Source: Rhizobium rosettiformans (lineage in GTDB: Bacteria; Pseudomonadota; Alphaproteobacteria; Rhizobiales; Rhizobiaceae). From it: a DNA stretch of 64,000 bases. The stretch is from the NCBI RefSeq assembly GCF_016806065.1, contig NZ_CP032405.1:310001-374000 (forward strand), written 5' to 3'. A program made the position numbers and the translations under genes. The notes beneath the pieces are model-generated. The model worked only from the letters and a program-made list of their open reading frames with translations. It did no database searches and was not told the DNA's origin. This document shows, one piece after another, positions 1-9,346 of the stretch; the first letter of the stretch is position 1, and each line of letters opens with the position of its first letter.

Positions 1-208
1 ACTTGCGCACCCAGAAGCGATCCTTTTTGTGGATCTCGACGGTTTTCACCTCGGTGCATTCGAGCCCGTTGAGCTCAGCATAGGACGGCCCGAGCAGCTT
101 ATCCGCACCGATATAGACGGCGGCGGCACCGGTGCCCCCGAGGGTGACCAGCACCCCGCCCAAAATCAGCATGAGCTTTCGTGAAAGGTGGATCTTGGGC
201 ACCTTCAC
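1..208 (-). CDS. Hypothetical membrane-anchored protein, 3' end outside window
   Basis: About 69 codons are visible; the C-terminus lies beyond the window edge. The chosen start is a GTG at 208 preceded by a GGCGGAG-like ribosome site. The product begins with a short basic stretch followed by one hydrophobic segment (roughly residues 12-34), then a soluble part with a single early cysteine. This suggests an N-terminally anchored periplasmic protein. I do not recognise the family. It is divergent from sitA, so it shares that intergenic region, but the Mur boxes lie closer to sitA. Confidence 0.5.
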   Translation of the reverse strand, partial: MKVPKIHLSRKLMLILGGVLVTLGGTGAAAVYIGADKLLGPSYAELNGLECTEVKTVEIHKKDRFWVRK

Positions 209-336
209 GCTTGGAACTCCGCCATGACACCGTCCCGACTGTTTACGCAATACTGAGGACCATCATACGGCCCTCTCCTTGCGGAACCTTTAACCCCGCC
301 TTTCCAGTTACGGCACACCTGACGCACGACTCTTTT

Positions 337-352
337 TGCGAATGATTTGCAA
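337..352 (+). promoter_or_regulatory. Mur/Fur-type operator, upstream copy
   Basis: The sequence TGCGAATGATTTGCAA is near-palindromic (extended TTGCGAA-N3-TTTGCAA). It recurs with one change at 390-405. Rhizobial sitABCD genes are controlled by the manganese regulator Mur through paired Mur-responsive sequences of this kind. The site lies just upstream of the -35 element. Confidence 0.75.
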
Positions 353-357
353 AAGCG

Positions 358-385
358 TTGACATCGGCGGGAAGCGCGATAGATT
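358..385 (+). promoter_or_regulatory. Sigma-70 promoter of sitABCD
   Basis: A consensus TTGACA (358-363) is followed after 16 bases by TAGATT (380-385), a four-of-six match to the -10 element. The promoter sits between the two Mur-type operators, so bound repressor would block polymerase. Confidence 0.6.
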
Positions 386-389
386 TTAA

Positions 390-405
390 TGCGAATGACT
401 TGCAA
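390..405 (+). promoter_or_regulatory. Mur/Fur-type operator, downstream copy
   Basis: TGCGAATGACTTGCAA differs from the 337-352 copy at one base. It covers the expected transcription start and ends about 15 bases before the sitA start codon. Confidence 0.75.
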
Positions 406-420
406 GAACAGGAATGGACT

Positions 421-1308
421 ATGGTCTTAAAGCTTGCCTGCCGTCTTCTCGCCCTGGCGCTGCTGCTGCCGGGGACAGCCCTTGCCGACGACAAGCCGAA
501 GGTCGTCACGACCTTCACCGTGATTGCCGACATCGCCCAGAACGTCGCCGGCGACGCGGCAACCGTCGAAAGCATCACCAAGCCCGGCGCCGAAATTCAC
601 GGCTACCAGCCCACGCCGCGCGACATCCTGAAGGCCCGCGACGCCGATCTCGTCTTGCGCAACGGGCTGAACCTCGAAGCCTGGTTTGAAAAATTCCTCG
701 CCAATCTCGGCGATGTGCCGACCGTGACCGTCAGCGACGGCATCGAGCCGATCGGCATTGCCGGCGGCGCCTACGAAGGCAAACCCAATCCGCATGCCTG
801 GATGTCGCCGGAAAATGCGCTCATCTATGTCGAGAACATCCGCAAGGCGCTGACGGATATCGACCCCGCCAATGCTGCGATCTACGAAGCCAATGCCCGG
901 ACCTACTCGGAGAAGATCAGCGCCGAGATCGAGCCGATGAAGGCGGAAATTGCCAGGATCCCGGAGAATGAGCGCTTCCTCGTCACCAGCGAAGGCGCCT
1001 TCTCCTACCTCGCCCGCGACCTCGGCATGCAGGAACTCTATCTCTGGCCGATCAATGCCGACAGCCAGGGCACGCCACAGCAGGTCAGGGCCGTTGTCGA
1101 CCAGGTGATCGAAAACAAGATTCCCGTCGTATTCTCCGAGAGCACCGTCTCCGACAAGCCGGCCCAGCAGGTGGCGGCGGAGACCGGCGCCCGCTACGGC
1201 GGGATCCTCTATGTGGATTCGCTGAGCGAAGCGGATGGTCCGGTCCCGACCTATCTGGATCTCTTGAAGGTGACGGTTTCGACCATCGTGAAGGGTTTTG
1301 CCGGATGA
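421..1308 (+). CDS. sitA: Manganese/iron ABC transporter, periplasmic binding protein SitA
   Basis: 295-residue cluster 9 metal-binding protein that delivers Mn(II)/Fe(II) to the SitBCD importer. The ATG at 421 is preferred over the upstream TTG at 358, which is really the promoter -35. It has an AGGA ribosome site and starts a signal peptide ending near ALA-DD. Metal ligands expected for the family are visible: His60 (EIHGYQPT), His125 (NPHAWMSP), Glu191 and Asp266. It overlaps sitB by 4 bases (ATGA), indicating translational coupling. Regulation by the manganese-responsive repressor Mur is inferred from the two operators around the promoter. Confidence 0.93.
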   Translation: MVLKLACRLLALALLLPGTALADDKPKVVTTFTVIADIAQNVAGDAATVESITKPGAEIHGYQPTPRDILKARDADLVLRNGLNLEAWFEKFLANLGDVPTVTVSDGIEPIGIAGGAYEGKPNPHAWMSPENALIYVENIRKALTDIDPANAAIYEANARTYSEKISAEIEPMKAEIARIPENERFLVTSEGAFSYLARDLGMQELYLWPINADSQGTPQQVRAVVDQVIENKIPVVFSESTVSDKPAQQVAAETGARYGGILYVDSLSEADGPVPTYLDLLKVTVSTIVKGFAG

Positions 1309-2192
1309 TCATGGGATCGGGCACGAGACGCAGCCGCGAAGGCATCGCCGCAGATGATGTGACGGTGACCTACCGCAACGGCCACACGGCACTGCGCCAT
1401 GCCAGCTTCGCCATCCCGCCCGGAACCATCACCGCTCTTGTCGGCGTCAACGGCGCCGGCAAGTCAACGCTTTTCAAGGCGATCATGGGCTTCGTGCCGG
1501 TTGCCTCAGGCGAAATCCGCGTGCTCGGCATGAGCGTGCGCGAAGCCCTGAAGAAGAACTTGGTCGCCTACGTCCCCCAGGCGGAAGAAGTCGACTGGAA
1601 CTTCCCCGTCCTCGTCGAAGACGTCGTGATGATGGGCCGCTACGGCCACATGAATTTCCTGCGCATCCCCTCGAAGCGTGATCACCAACTGGTTGACGAG
1701 GCACTTTCCCGCGTCGGTATGGGCGACTACCGCAAGCGCCAGATCGGCGAACTCTCCGGCGGCCAGCGCAAGCGCGTCTTTTTGGCCCGGGCGCTTGCCC
1801 AGGAAGGTCAGGTGATCCTGCTCGACGAACCCTTCACCGGCGTCGACGTCACCACAGAAGAACAGATCATCGGTCTGATGAAGGATCTGCGCGACGAAGG
1901 CCGGGTGATGCTGGTCTCCACCCACAATCTCGGCAGCGTCCCCGATTTCTGCGACCGCACCATTTTCGTTAAGGGCACGGTCATCGCCTCGGGCAAGACC
2001 GAGGACACCTTCACCGAGGACAATCTGAAGACGGCCTTTGGCGGCGCGCTGCGCCATTTCGTGCTCGCCGGCCGCGATCTGCACGACGACGATGACGGCC
2101 GCGAGGTCACCGTCATCACCGACGACGAACGCCCCTTCGTGATCTATGGGCAGCCGAAACCAGGAGCATCAGATGCTCGCGACCCTGGTTGA
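1305..2192 (+). CDS. sitB: Manganese/iron ABC transporter ATPase SitB
   Basis: 295-residue ABC ATPase that powers metal import at the inner face of the cytoplasmic membrane. Walker A is GVNGAGKST (47-55), the signature LSGGQ is at 150-154 and Walker B ILLDEP at 171-176, followed by the STH switch histidine. The start overlaps the sitA stop as ATGA; a second ATG lies two codons in. The C-terminal tail beyond the nucleotide-binding domain is acidic (DDDDG) and its last 20 bases overlap sitC. The order sitA-B-C-D is the standard one. Confidence 0.93.
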   Translation: MIMGSGTRRSREGIAADDVTVTYRNGHTALRHASFAIPPGTITALVGVNGAGKSTLFKAIMGFVPVASGEIRVLGMSVREALKKNLVAYVPQAEEVDWNFPVLVEDVVMMGRYGHMNFLRIPSKRDHQLVDEALSRVGMGDYRKRQIGELSGGQRKRVFLARALAQEGQVILLDEPFTGVDVTTEEQIIGLMKDLRDEGRVMLVSTHNLGSVPDFCDRTIFVKGTVIASGKTEDTFTEDNLKTAFGGALRHFVLAGRDLHDDDDGREVTVITDDERPFVIYGQPKPGASDARDPG

Positions 2193-3081
2193 GCCCTTCA
2201 CCTACGACTACATGCGCAACGCCATTCTGGTGAGCGCACTCGTCGGTGGCGTCTGCGGCTTCCTCTCGGCCTATCTGATGCTGAAGGGCTGGTCTCTGAT
2301 CGGCGATGCACTCTCCCATGCCATCGTGCCCGGCGTCGCCGGCGCCTATATGCTGGGTCTGCCTTTCGCCTTCGGCGCGTTCCTATCCGGCGGGCTCGCA
2401 GCGCTCACTATCCTCTTCCTCAACCAGCGAACCAAGCTGAAGGAGGATGCGATCATCGGGCTGATCTTCACGTCCTTCTTCGGCCTCGGCCTGTTCATGG
2501 TCTCGATCTCACCCGTCTCGATCGACATCAAAACCATCGTTCTCGGCAATATTCTGGCCATCTCGCCCGCCGACACGCTGCAGCTGATCCTGATCGGCGG
2601 CATCAGCCTCCTCGTCCTGGCGCTCAAGTGGAAGGACCTGATGGTCACCTTCTTCGACGAGAACCACGCCCGCTCGATCGGCCTGAAACCCGAGCGGCTG
2701 AAAGTGATCTTCTTCACCCTGCTCGCCGCCTCCACCGTCGCCGCCATGCAGACCGTCGGCGCCTTCCTCGTCATCGCCATGGTAGTGACCCCCGGCGCCA
2801 CCGCCTATCTGCTTACCGACCGCTTCCAGCGCCTGATCCTGCTGGCGCTCGGAATCGGTGCCGGCACCAGCTTCATTGGCGCCTATGCCAGCTACTTCCT
2901 CGACGGTGCGACCGGCGGCATCATCGTCGTCCTGCAGACGGTGATCTTCCTGCTGGCGTTCCTGTTTGCGCCCAAGCACGGCGTTCTCGCCGCCCGCAGC
3001 CGCGCCCGTGAAGCGTTGGAGCCCTTGCCTCCCGCATCGACGGCAGAGCCGCATCGTTTAGCCGAGGAGCACCCTGCATGA
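2173..3081 (+). CDS. sitC: Manganese/iron ABC transporter permease SitC
   Basis: 302-residue integral membrane subunit of the ABC-3 permease family, with about eight hydrophobic segments. The start at 2173 is chosen because an AGGAG site precedes it. The upstream in-frame codons lie inside sitB and are not hydrophobic. The motif [17 protein letters not shown] near the N-terminus is typical of zinc/manganese permeases. Translation is coupled to sitB by overlap and to sitD by an ATGA junction. Confidence 0.92.
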   Translation: MLATLVEPFTYDYMRNAILVSALVGGVCGFLSAYLMLKGWSLIGDALSHAIVPGVAGAYMLGLPFAFGAFLSGGLAALTILFLNQRTKLKEDAIIGLIFTSFFGLGLFMVSISPVSIDIKTIVLGNILAISPADTLQLILIGGISLLVLALKWKDLMVTFFDENHARSIGLKPERLKVIFFTLLAASTVAAMQTVGAFLVIAMVVTPGATAYLLTDRFQRLILLALGIGAGTSFIGAYASYFLDGATGGIIVVLQTVIFLLAFLFAPKHGVLAARSRAREALEPLPPASTAEPHRLAEEHPA

Positions 3082-3935
3082 GCGAAACCCTCGAACTCGC
3101 CATCCTCCCCTTCCAGCTGCCCTTCATGCAGACTGCTTTCCTGGTCACGGTGATGATTGCCATTCCGATGGCGCTTCTCTCCTGCCTGCTGGTGCTCAAA
3201 GGCTGGTCACTGATGGGCGATGCTGTCTCGCATGCTGTGCTGCCCGGCGTCGTTATCGCCTATATCGCCGGTATTCCGCTTGCGATCGGTGCCTTTGTCG
3301 CCGGCCTCTTCTGCGCGCTGCTCACGGGTTTCATCAAGGAAAACAGCCGCATTAAGGAAGACACGGTGCTCGGCATTGTCTTTTCCGGCATGTTCGGCCT
3401 CGGCCTCGTGCTCTATGTCAAGGTCCAGAGCTCCGTGCACCTCGACCACATCCTCTTCGGCGACATGCTGGGCCTGCTGACCTCCGACCTCATAGAAACC
3501 GGCCTGATCGCCCTCTTCGCCACCGCATTCCTCGTCGTCTTGCGCAAGGATCTGCTGGCGCATGCCTTCGACCCGCAACATACCCAGGCGATCGGTCTTT
3601 CCGTGCGCCTGCTTCATTACGGCCAGCTTGCGGTGCTATCACTGGTCGTCGTCGGCGCCTTGAAGGCTGTCGGCATCATCCTCTCGGTCGCCATGCTCGT
3701 TGCCCCCGGCGCCATCGCCTTTCTGATCACAAAACGCTACGCCATGATGCTTGTCACCGCCGTGACTGTCGCAGTCGTCTCGTCACTCACAGGCATCTAT
3801 CTCAGCTTCTTCATCGACAGCGCGCCCGCCCCGACAATCGTCCTGATCATGAGCGGCATCTTCATCCTCGCCTTCTTCCGCACGCTCTGGCAGGCCCGCA
3901 GCGTCAACCGGATCGCCGCAGCAGAAGACATCTGA
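3078..3935 (+). CDS. sitD: Manganese/iron ABC transporter permease SitD
   Basis: 285-residue second permease of the Sit system, homologous to SitC. It shares the GWSLMGDAVSHAVLPGV motif and the multi-spanning hydrophobic pattern. SitC and SitD are expected to form the heterodimeric channel. The start overlaps the sitC stop by 4 bases. It is the last gene of the operon; arsA follows after 81 bases with its own ribosome site. Confidence 0.92.
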   Translation: MSETLELAILPFQLPFMQTAFLVTVMIAIPMALLSCLLVLKGWSLMGDAVSHAVLPGVVIAYIAGIPLAIGAFVAGLFCALLTGFIKENSRIKEDTVLGIVFSGMFGLGLVLYVKVQSSVHLDHILFGDMLGLLTSDLIETGLIALFATAFLVVLRKDLLAHAFDPQHTQAIGLSVRLLHYGQLAVLSLVVVGALKAVGIILSVAMLVAPGAIAFLITKRYAMMLVTAVTVAVVSSLTGIYLSFFIDSAPAPTIVLIMSGIFILAFFRTLWQARSVNRIAAAEDI

Positions 3936-4016
3936 TCGTCTCCCACTTGGCATGGATCAAGTCGGTAGCGACGATCCCGGGCTAGGCTCCTCCTATCAAC
4001 ACGAGGATGAATTCCC

Positions 4017-5786
4017 ATGGCGATGCTGAAACTGCTGAACAAGCCCACGCGACACCTGTTCTTCACCGGCAAAGGCGGTGTCGGCAAGACCTCGCTCAGC
4101 TGCGCGACGGCCATAGCGCTTGCGGATCAGGGACTGAAGATCCTGCTCGTCAGCACCGATCCCGCCTCCAATCTCGACGAAATGCTCGGCGTGTCTCTGG
4201 GCAGCGATCCGGCGCCGGTCCCCGGTGTCCCCGGCCTGTTTGCGATGAACATCGATCCCGAGAGCGCCGCCGAGGATTATCGCCGGCGCGTGCTTGGCCA
4301 GATGGGACCTGAAACCACGGACAAGGATCGCGCCACCGTGCGCGAACAGCTCTCCGGCGCCTGCACCACCGAGATCGCCGCCTTCGACGAGTTCGTGGGC
4401 CTGCTCGCCGATGACAACCCGCGTTTCGACCACATCATCTTCGACACCGCGCCGACCGGCCATACTCTCCGGCTCCTCAGCCTGCCCAAGGCCTGGACCG
4501 GCTTTCTGGAGGCGAACGAACGCGGCGCCTCCTGCCTTGGCCCTCATTCCGGGCTAAAGATGCAGGAAGACCGTTTCCGCATAGCGCTCGAATGCCTAGG
4601 CGATCCCGCCCGCACCACCATCGTGCTCGTGACGCGAGCCGACCGTGGCGCGATCCGCGAAGCTGCAAGGACCGCGGGCGAACTCTCCGAACTCGGTCTC
4701 TCCAACCAGATGCTCGCCGTCAATGGCCGCTTCGTGCCGACGGATCCGAACGACCCTGTGGCCACGGCCTTTGCAGCCGAGCAGACGAAGGCGCTCGCCG
4801 AACTTCCGCCCGCGCTTCAATCGCTGCCTCGCGACGAAGTCGGTCTGAAACCCTTTGACATGGTGGGACTTGCCGCTCTGCGCGGACTGCTGTCCGATAC
4901 GGCCCTCACGCCTCCTTCCGACACCGCAGAGGACACCTTCGAAAAGCCAGACCTCCCCCACCTCTCGAGACTGGTCGACGAAATCGCGGCAAGCGGCAAG
5001 GGCCTTGTCATGGTCATGGGCAAGGGCGGCGTCGGCAAGACGACGGTGGCGGCAGCGGCCGCGGTCGGACTTGCCGCGCGCGGCCACACGGTCCATCTGA
5101 CGACCACCGACCCGGCGGCGCATCTGTCCTTTGTCGTGGGTGCCGCCGTCATGCCCGGCCTGACCGTCGATCGCATCGATCCTGAGGCGGAAACAACCCG
5201 CTACATCGGCAAGATCATGTCGACCAAAGGCCGGGATCTCGATGACGCCGGCCAGGCCCTGCTGCGCGAGGATCTCGCCTCGCCCTGCACCGAGGAAGTC
5301 GCCGTCTTCCATGCCTTCTCCCGCGTCGTCGGCGAAGCGCGGTCGAGCTTTGTCGTCATCGACACAGCCCCGACAGGCCATACGCTTCTGCTCCTCGATG
5401 CGACGGGCGCCTATCACCGTCAGATGACCCGCCATCTCGACGACACAGCGCCCGGCCGCATGGTGACCCCGCTGATGCGCCTGCAGGATCCTGCCTATAC
5501 GCGCGTCCTGCTGGTCACGCTGCCCGAGACGACACCGGTCTCGGAAGCATCAGCCCTGCAGGACGACCTGCGCCGCGCCGGCATCGCGCCCTATGGCTGG
5601 GTGGTCAACAAGTCGATGGCGATCACAGGCACCCGCGATCCGCTGCTGCGCGCCCGCATCCGGGGCGAAAAGGCACAGATCGAACGGGTGAAACGCGATT
5701 GCGCAAGCCGTGTCTATGGCCTGGACTTCCGCCCAGTTGCCCCGGTGGGGCTGGAAGAACTGCGAAGGATCGCGCTCGAGGAATGA
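4017..5786 (+). CDS. arsA: Arsenical pump-driving ATPase ArsA
   Basis: 589-residue two-domain ATPase; in known systems it energises arsenite/antimonite efflux through ArsB. Both halves have a P-loop GKGGVGKT (18-25 and 335-342) and a DTAPTGHT signature. The three metalloid-binding cysteines of E. coli ArsA (113, 172, 422) have counterparts at Cys116, Cys173 and Cys424, so the metalloid site looks intact. The length matches E. coli ArsA. A GAGG ribosome site precedes the ATG. No arsB, acr3, arsR, arsC or arsD is present nearby, so its partner must be encoded elsewhere. Confidence 0.9.
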   Translation: MAMLKLLNKPTRHLFFTGKGGVGKTSLSCATAIALADQGLKILLVSTDPASNLDEMLGVSLGSDPAPVPGVPGLFAMNIDPESAAEDYRRRVLGQMGPETTDKDRATVREQLSGACTTEIAAFDEFVGLLADDNPRFDHIIFDTAPTGHTLRLLSLPKAWTGFLEANERGASCLGPHSGLKMQEDRFRIALECLGDPARTTIVLVTRADRGAIREAARTAGELSELGLSNQMLAVNGRFVPTDPNDPVATAFAAEQTKALAELPPALQSLPRDEVGLKPFDMVGLAALRGLLSDTALTPPSDTAEDTFEKPDLPHLSRLVDEIAASGKGLVMVMGKGGVGKTTVAAAAAVGLAARGHTVHLTTTDPAAHLSFVVGAAVMPGLTVDRIDPEAETTRYIGKIMSTKGRDLDDAGQALLREDLASPCTEEVAVFHAFSRVVGEARSSFVVIDTAPTGHTLLLLDATGAYHRQMTRHLDDTAPGRMVTPLMRLQDPAYTRVLLVTLPETTPVSEASALQDDLRRAGIAPYGWVVNKSMAITGTRDPLLRARIRGEKAQIERVKRDCASRVYGLDFRPVAPVGLEELRRIALEE

Positions 5787-5801
5787 TGGCGTCGGGAGGT
5801 C

Positions 5802-6755
5802 TTACACCCGTCCCACTTCCTCGGCCCGGCGCGCACGACGCGACACCACCCATTCCCGCCAGACGGTGAAAAGCCCGGCACCGACGACGATGACGGCGCC
5901 CACCACCGTGTTCCAGCGCAACACTTCGCCAAAGACGGTGACGGCGATCATCGCGCCCAGCACCAGCTGCCAATAGGATATCGGCTGGACGATGACCGCA
6001 TCGAGGTTTTCATAGGCCTTGATCAGCGCAAGATGCCCGATGATCCCCGTGCAGCAGAGGCCGATCATCAGGCCCCATCCCACCGGCGTGAACGGCGTCC
6101 AGAAGAAAGGACCGAGCAGATTGGAGCCGATAAAGCCGACGATCGCGAGATAGAAGAAGCTGGTCGACGGCTGGTCGTCGCGGCTGACGAGACGCGTGAC
6201 GATGCCGTAGACCGCGCCGAGCACCGCGCAGATCAGCGGCAGCCAGATATAAGAATTGAACCCGTCTCCATCAGGCGCAAGCATGATGACGACCCCGACG
6301 AGGCCGAAGAGGATCGCGGTCCAGCGCCGCCAGCCGACCTTTTCGCCAAGGATCGGCATGGAAAGAAGCGCGACGAAGATCGGCCCGGCTGCGAAGATCG
6401 CCTGGCTCTGCGCCAGCCCGACCTGGGTGAAGGCGACGATCGAGATCAGGATCTGTGAAAACAGGATGAGACCGCGCAGCAGTTGCAGGACAGGCCGCTG
6501 GGTATTCACCGCCGCTCGCAGCCCGCCGGACGAGCGCATGGCGAGTACCAGTGCAAAGGCGACGAAAGCCCAGTAGCGCACCATCGCCACCTGCACCGGC
6601 GAATGGGTCTCGCCGAGGTGCTTCGAAAGACCGTCCTGAATGGCGAAGACGGAAAAGGCGAGAAAGGTGAAGAGATAGCCGAGCGGCGTCGATTTCATGG
6701 GACGAAAATGCTTTGCACGAGGAGGGATCCGTGGGCGAACCAACGGCGCGGGCAT
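5802..6755 (-). CDS. DMT-superfamily transporter (EamA family)
   Basis: 317 residues with about ten hydrophobic segments in two EamA repeats, the layout of drug/metabolite exporters and some importers. The start at 6755 has an AGGA ribosome site but adds a 19-residue polar leader. The ATG at 6698 begins right at the first membrane helix and is a possible alternative. The substrate cannot be told from sequence. It is divergent from a LysR regulator, which suggests control by that protein, and its 3' end converges on arsA. Confidence 0.82.
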   Translation of the reverse strand: MPAPLVRPRIPPRAKHFRPMKSTPLGYLFTFLAFSVFAIQDGLSKHLGETHSPVQVAMVRYWAFVAFALVLAMRSSGGLRAAVNTQRPVLQLLRGLILFSQILISIVAFTQVGLAQSQAIFAAGPIFVALLSMPILGEKVGWRRWTAILFGLVGVVIMLAPDGDGFNSYIWLPLICAVLGAVYGIVTRLVSRDDQPSTSFFYLAIVGFIGSNLLGPFFWTPFTPVGWGLMIGLCCTGIIGHLALIKAYENLDAVIVQPISYWQLVLGAMIAVTVFGEVLRWNTVVGAVIVVGAGLFTVWREWVVSRRARRAEEVGRV

Positions 6756-6790
6756 GCTGATCCTACACCTTGACCACGTCTTGCCTAGTG

Positions 6791-6806
6791 CAGTTTTGCA
6801 AAGCTG
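6791..6806. promoter_or_regulatory. Palindrome in divergent EamA/LysR promoter region
   Basis: CAGTTTTGCAAAGCTG is a 16-base inverted repeat with one mismatched pair. It lies between the divergent transporter and LysR genes and could be the LysR operator. Position and symmetry are the only support. Confidence 0.35.
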
Positions 6807-6883
6807 CCATGTAACCTGACAACCTATCGCCTGATAAAGGTCGATCAGCTTGCCTCGGACCGGGCGCCGTGCTTCATAAGGCC

Positions 6884-7792
6884 ATGGCCTTCACCCTCCG
6901 TCAGTTGCAGTATTTCGTCGCCGTTGCCGAACAGGGGTCGGTGACGCGCGCCGCCCAAAACCTGTTGATCTCCCAGTCATCCGTCACCGAGGCAATCAAG
7001 GAACTCGAGGGCGATCTCGGCGTCGAACTCTTCGAGCGCCACCCACGCGGCCTGACGATCACCTATAACGGCCACCAGTTTCTCCGCCACGCAACGAAGA
7101 TTTTGGCCGATGTCTCGGACGCCCGCAACGTTTTCACCGAGACCCAGAACAGCACCGGCGGCACGCTGAACATCGGCGTGACATCCCTCGTCGCCGGCTA
7201 TGTTCTCTCCGATCTGCTGGCCCGCTATCGCCGCGCTTGCCCGGGCGTCGAGGTCTCGGCCATCGAAGACAACGGCTCCTATCTCGAACACCTCTTGATC
7301 GGCGGCGAGCTGGATGTCGCCGTCATGGTGATCTCCAACCTGCGCGACCGCATGGCGCTGCAGGCCGAGATCCTGGAAACCTCGCCCTACCGCCTCTGGC
7401 TGCCCATCGGCCACCCGCTGGTTTCGGCGGATATCATCTCGGTCCAGGACATTGCCCGCGAACCGCTGATCATGTTGACGGTGGACGAAATCGAAGAGAA
7501 TACCGGCAAGCTCCTATCGGCTCTCGGCGCCCGCCCGCATGTCGCCTTCCGCACCCGTTCGGTGGAGGCCGTCCGCAGCCTGGTCGCAACCGGCGCCGGC
7601 GTGGCGCTGCTGCCCGACCTCGTTTACCGCCCCTGGTCGCTGGAAGGCGACCGTATCGAAAGCCGCGACGTCTCCGGCGCGCTTCCGGTGGTGCAGGTCG
7701 GCATGGTCTGGCGCAAGGGCTCGAGCCTGCCGCAATCGGCAAGGGATTTTGTTGGGATCGCCGAGGCAAGCCGAAGTGGACGGGTAAGGTAA
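6884..7792 (+). CDS. LysR-family transcriptional regulator
   Basis: 302 residues from the ATG at 6884, which has an AAGG site; a GTG five codons upstream is an alternative. Residues 1-60 form the LysR winged helix (LRQLQYFVAVAEQGSVTRAA, then SQSSVTEAIKELE). The rest is a periplasmic-binding-fold effector domain. Such proteins usually regulate the divergent neighbour, here the EamA transporter. The effector is unknown. Confidence 0.88.
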   Translation: MAFTLRQLQYFVAVAEQGSVTRAAQNLLISQSSVTEAIKELEGDLGVELFERHPRGLTITYNGHQFLRHATKILADVSDARNVFTETQNSTGGTLNIGVTSLVAGYVLSDLLARYRRACPGVEVSAIEDNGSYLEHLLIGGELDVAVMVISNLRDRMALQAEILETSPYRLWLPIGHPLVSADIISVQDIAREPLIMLTVDEIEENTGKLLSALGARPHVAFRTRSVEAVRSLVATGAGVALLPDLVYRPWSLEGDRIESRDVSGALPVVQVGMVWRKGSSLPQSARDFVGIAEASRSGRVR

Positions 7793-7807
7793 TCACGCGC
7801 ACCCATT

Positions 7808-7851
7808 GCCCCTCATCCCCGGCGCAACTCGTTGCGCCGGGGATGAGGGGC
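7808..7851. repeat. Perfect 20-base hairpin downstream of LysR gene
   Basis: Two perfect 20-base arms (7808-7827 and 7832-7851) flank a CTCG loop. The core contains GGCGCAA/TTGCGCC inside CCCCTCATCC/GGATGAGGGG. There is no T-tract, so it is more likely a rhizobial palindromic intergenic repeat than a classical terminator, though it may stop or stabilise transcripts. Confidence 0.7.
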
Positions 7852-8006
7852 ATTCAGCAAACACTGTCGCAGACGCCCTCCCATCGGAAAAACCGATACC
7901 GGCATTCTGACGAATGAATTTGCGAATGCGGTTAATCCGCGGCAACCTTTCACCCGGGAACAATAATGGGCACGCAAAGCGGCCCTCACAACCGGGAGAC
8001 CTCGCG

Positions 8007-9164
8007 ATGAAATCTCTTCTGAAGTCTTGTACTGTCCTCGCCTCTGTATTGAGCATGACCACCGCCGCTGTCGCCCAGGAGCCCTTGCAGGCACTCGGAG
8101 CCGGCGAAGGCGCTCTCTCCATCGTCGCCTGGGCCGGCTATATCGAGCGCGGCGAAACCGACAAGAATTTCGACTGGGTCACCGAATTCGAAAAGAAGAC
8201 CGGCTGCATGGTCTCGGTGAAGACAGCCGCCACCTCGGATGAAATGGTCGCCCTGATGAACGAAGGCGGCTTCGACCTCGTCACCGCCTCGGGCGATGCG
8301 TCGCTGCGCCTCGTCGCCGGCAAGCGCGTCCAGCCGATCAACACGGCCCTCATCCCCTCTTGGAGCACCATCGACGAGCGCCTGCAGAATGCCCCCTGGC
8401 ACACCAAGGACGGCGTCCATTACGGCACGCCTTACGTCTGGGGCCCGAACGTCCTGATGTACAACACCACTGCTTTCGGTGACAAAGCGCCCGACAGCTG
8501 GAGTGTGGTCTTCGAAGAGACGACGCTTGCCGACGGCAAGTCGAACAAGGGCCGCGTCCAGGCTTATGACGGACCGATCCATGTGGCTGACGCTGCCAAC
8601 TACCTGATGTTCCACAAGCCGGAACTCGGCATCAAGGACCCCTACGAGCTGAACGAAGACCAGTACAAGGCAGCCCTCGACTTGCTGCGCGGCCAGCGCC
8701 AGCTCGTGAGCCGCTACTGGCATGACGCCTTCATCCAGATCGACGACTTCAAGAACGAAGGCGTGGTTGCCTCCGGCTCCTGGCCCTTCCAGGTCAACCT
8801 GCTGAAGGCCGACCAGCCGATCGCCTCGGTCTTCCCGAAGGAGGGCGTCACCGGCTGGGCCGACACGACCATGCTGCATGCCGAGAGCGAACACCCGAAC
8901 TGCGCCTATATGTGGATGGAGCATTCGCTGTCGCCCAAGGTTCAGGGTGATGTTTCCGCCTGGTTCGGCACGGTTCCCTCCGTCCCCGCCGCCTGCAAGG
9001 GCAATGCGCTCCTGACCGACGAAGGCTGCAAGAACAACGGCTACGAGAACTTCGAACAGATCAAGTTCTGGAAGACCCCGGTCTCCAAGTGCGAAAGCCA
9101 GGGCGAATGCGTCCCCTACCACCGCTGGGTTTCCGACTACATCGGCGTGATCGGCGGACGTTAA
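8007..9164 (+). CDS. Polyamine-type ABC transporter binding protein (YdcS-like)
   Basis: 385-residue family 1 (spermidine/putrescine type) solute-binding protein. The ATG at 8007 has a GGGAG site and begins a signal peptide cleaved near AVAQ. The mature protein starts with the LSIVAWAGYIERG strand typical of PotD/YdcS relatives, and several cysteines lie near the C-terminus. It leads an operon ordered like E. coli ydcSTUV-patD: binding protein, ATPase, two permeases and an aldehyde dehydrogenase. The inferred cargo is putrescine or a related amine. The leader ORF extension upstream to 7914 is not used. Confidence 0.88.
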   Translation: MKSLLKSCTVLASVLSMTTAAVAQEPLQALGAGEGALSIVAWAGYIERGETDKNFDWVTEFEKKTGCMVSVKTAATSDEMVALMNEGGFDLVTASGDASLRLVAGKRVQPINTALIPSWSTIDERLQNAPWHTKDGVHYGTPYVWGPNVLMYNTTAFGDKAPDSWSVVFEETTLADGKSNKGRVQAYDGPIHVADAANYLMFHKPELGIKDPYELNEDQYKAALDLLRGQRQLVSRYWHDAFIQIDDFKNEGVVASGSWPFQVNLLKADQPIASVFPKEGVTGWADTTMLHAESEHPNCAYMWMEHSLSPKVQGDVSAWFGTVPSVPAACKGNALLTDEGCKNNGYENFEQIKFWKTPVSKCESQGECVPYHRWVSDYIGVIGGR

Positions 9165-9167
9165 CAT

Positions 9168-9295
9168 CCCACCTCCCCCTTGAGGGGGGAGGTCGCGCGG
9201 AACGCGCGGGTGGGGGTGATCTACGGTTCAACTGAACTCTGATGGTCACCCCACCCCGGACCTTCGGTCCGACCCTCCCCCTCAAGGGGAGGGTG
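9168..9295. repeat. Palindromic intercistronic mosaic element
   Basis: Nested inverted repeats fill the 182-base gap between the binding-protein and ATPase genes. CACCTCCCCCTTGAGGGG is at the left, GCGCGGAACGCGC next, GGACCTTCGGTCC on the right and CCTCCCCCTCAAGGGGAGG at the end. The flanks TGGGGGTGA and TCACCCCA also pair. This resembles the short mosaic elements seen between genes in rhizobia. It would fold in the mRNA and could favour expression of the binding protein over the rest. Confidence 0.75.
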
Positions 9296-9346
9296 TAGAC
9301 CCCCGCTGGCCTTCTGCCGGCACCCTACTGAAATTCTGGAGCCACC

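Noticed and set aside
3947..3960. FNR-like box TTGGCATGGATCAA upstream of arsA
   Set aside because: Only the right half fits; the left half has TTGGC in place of TTGAT/TTGAC, too weak to list as a site.
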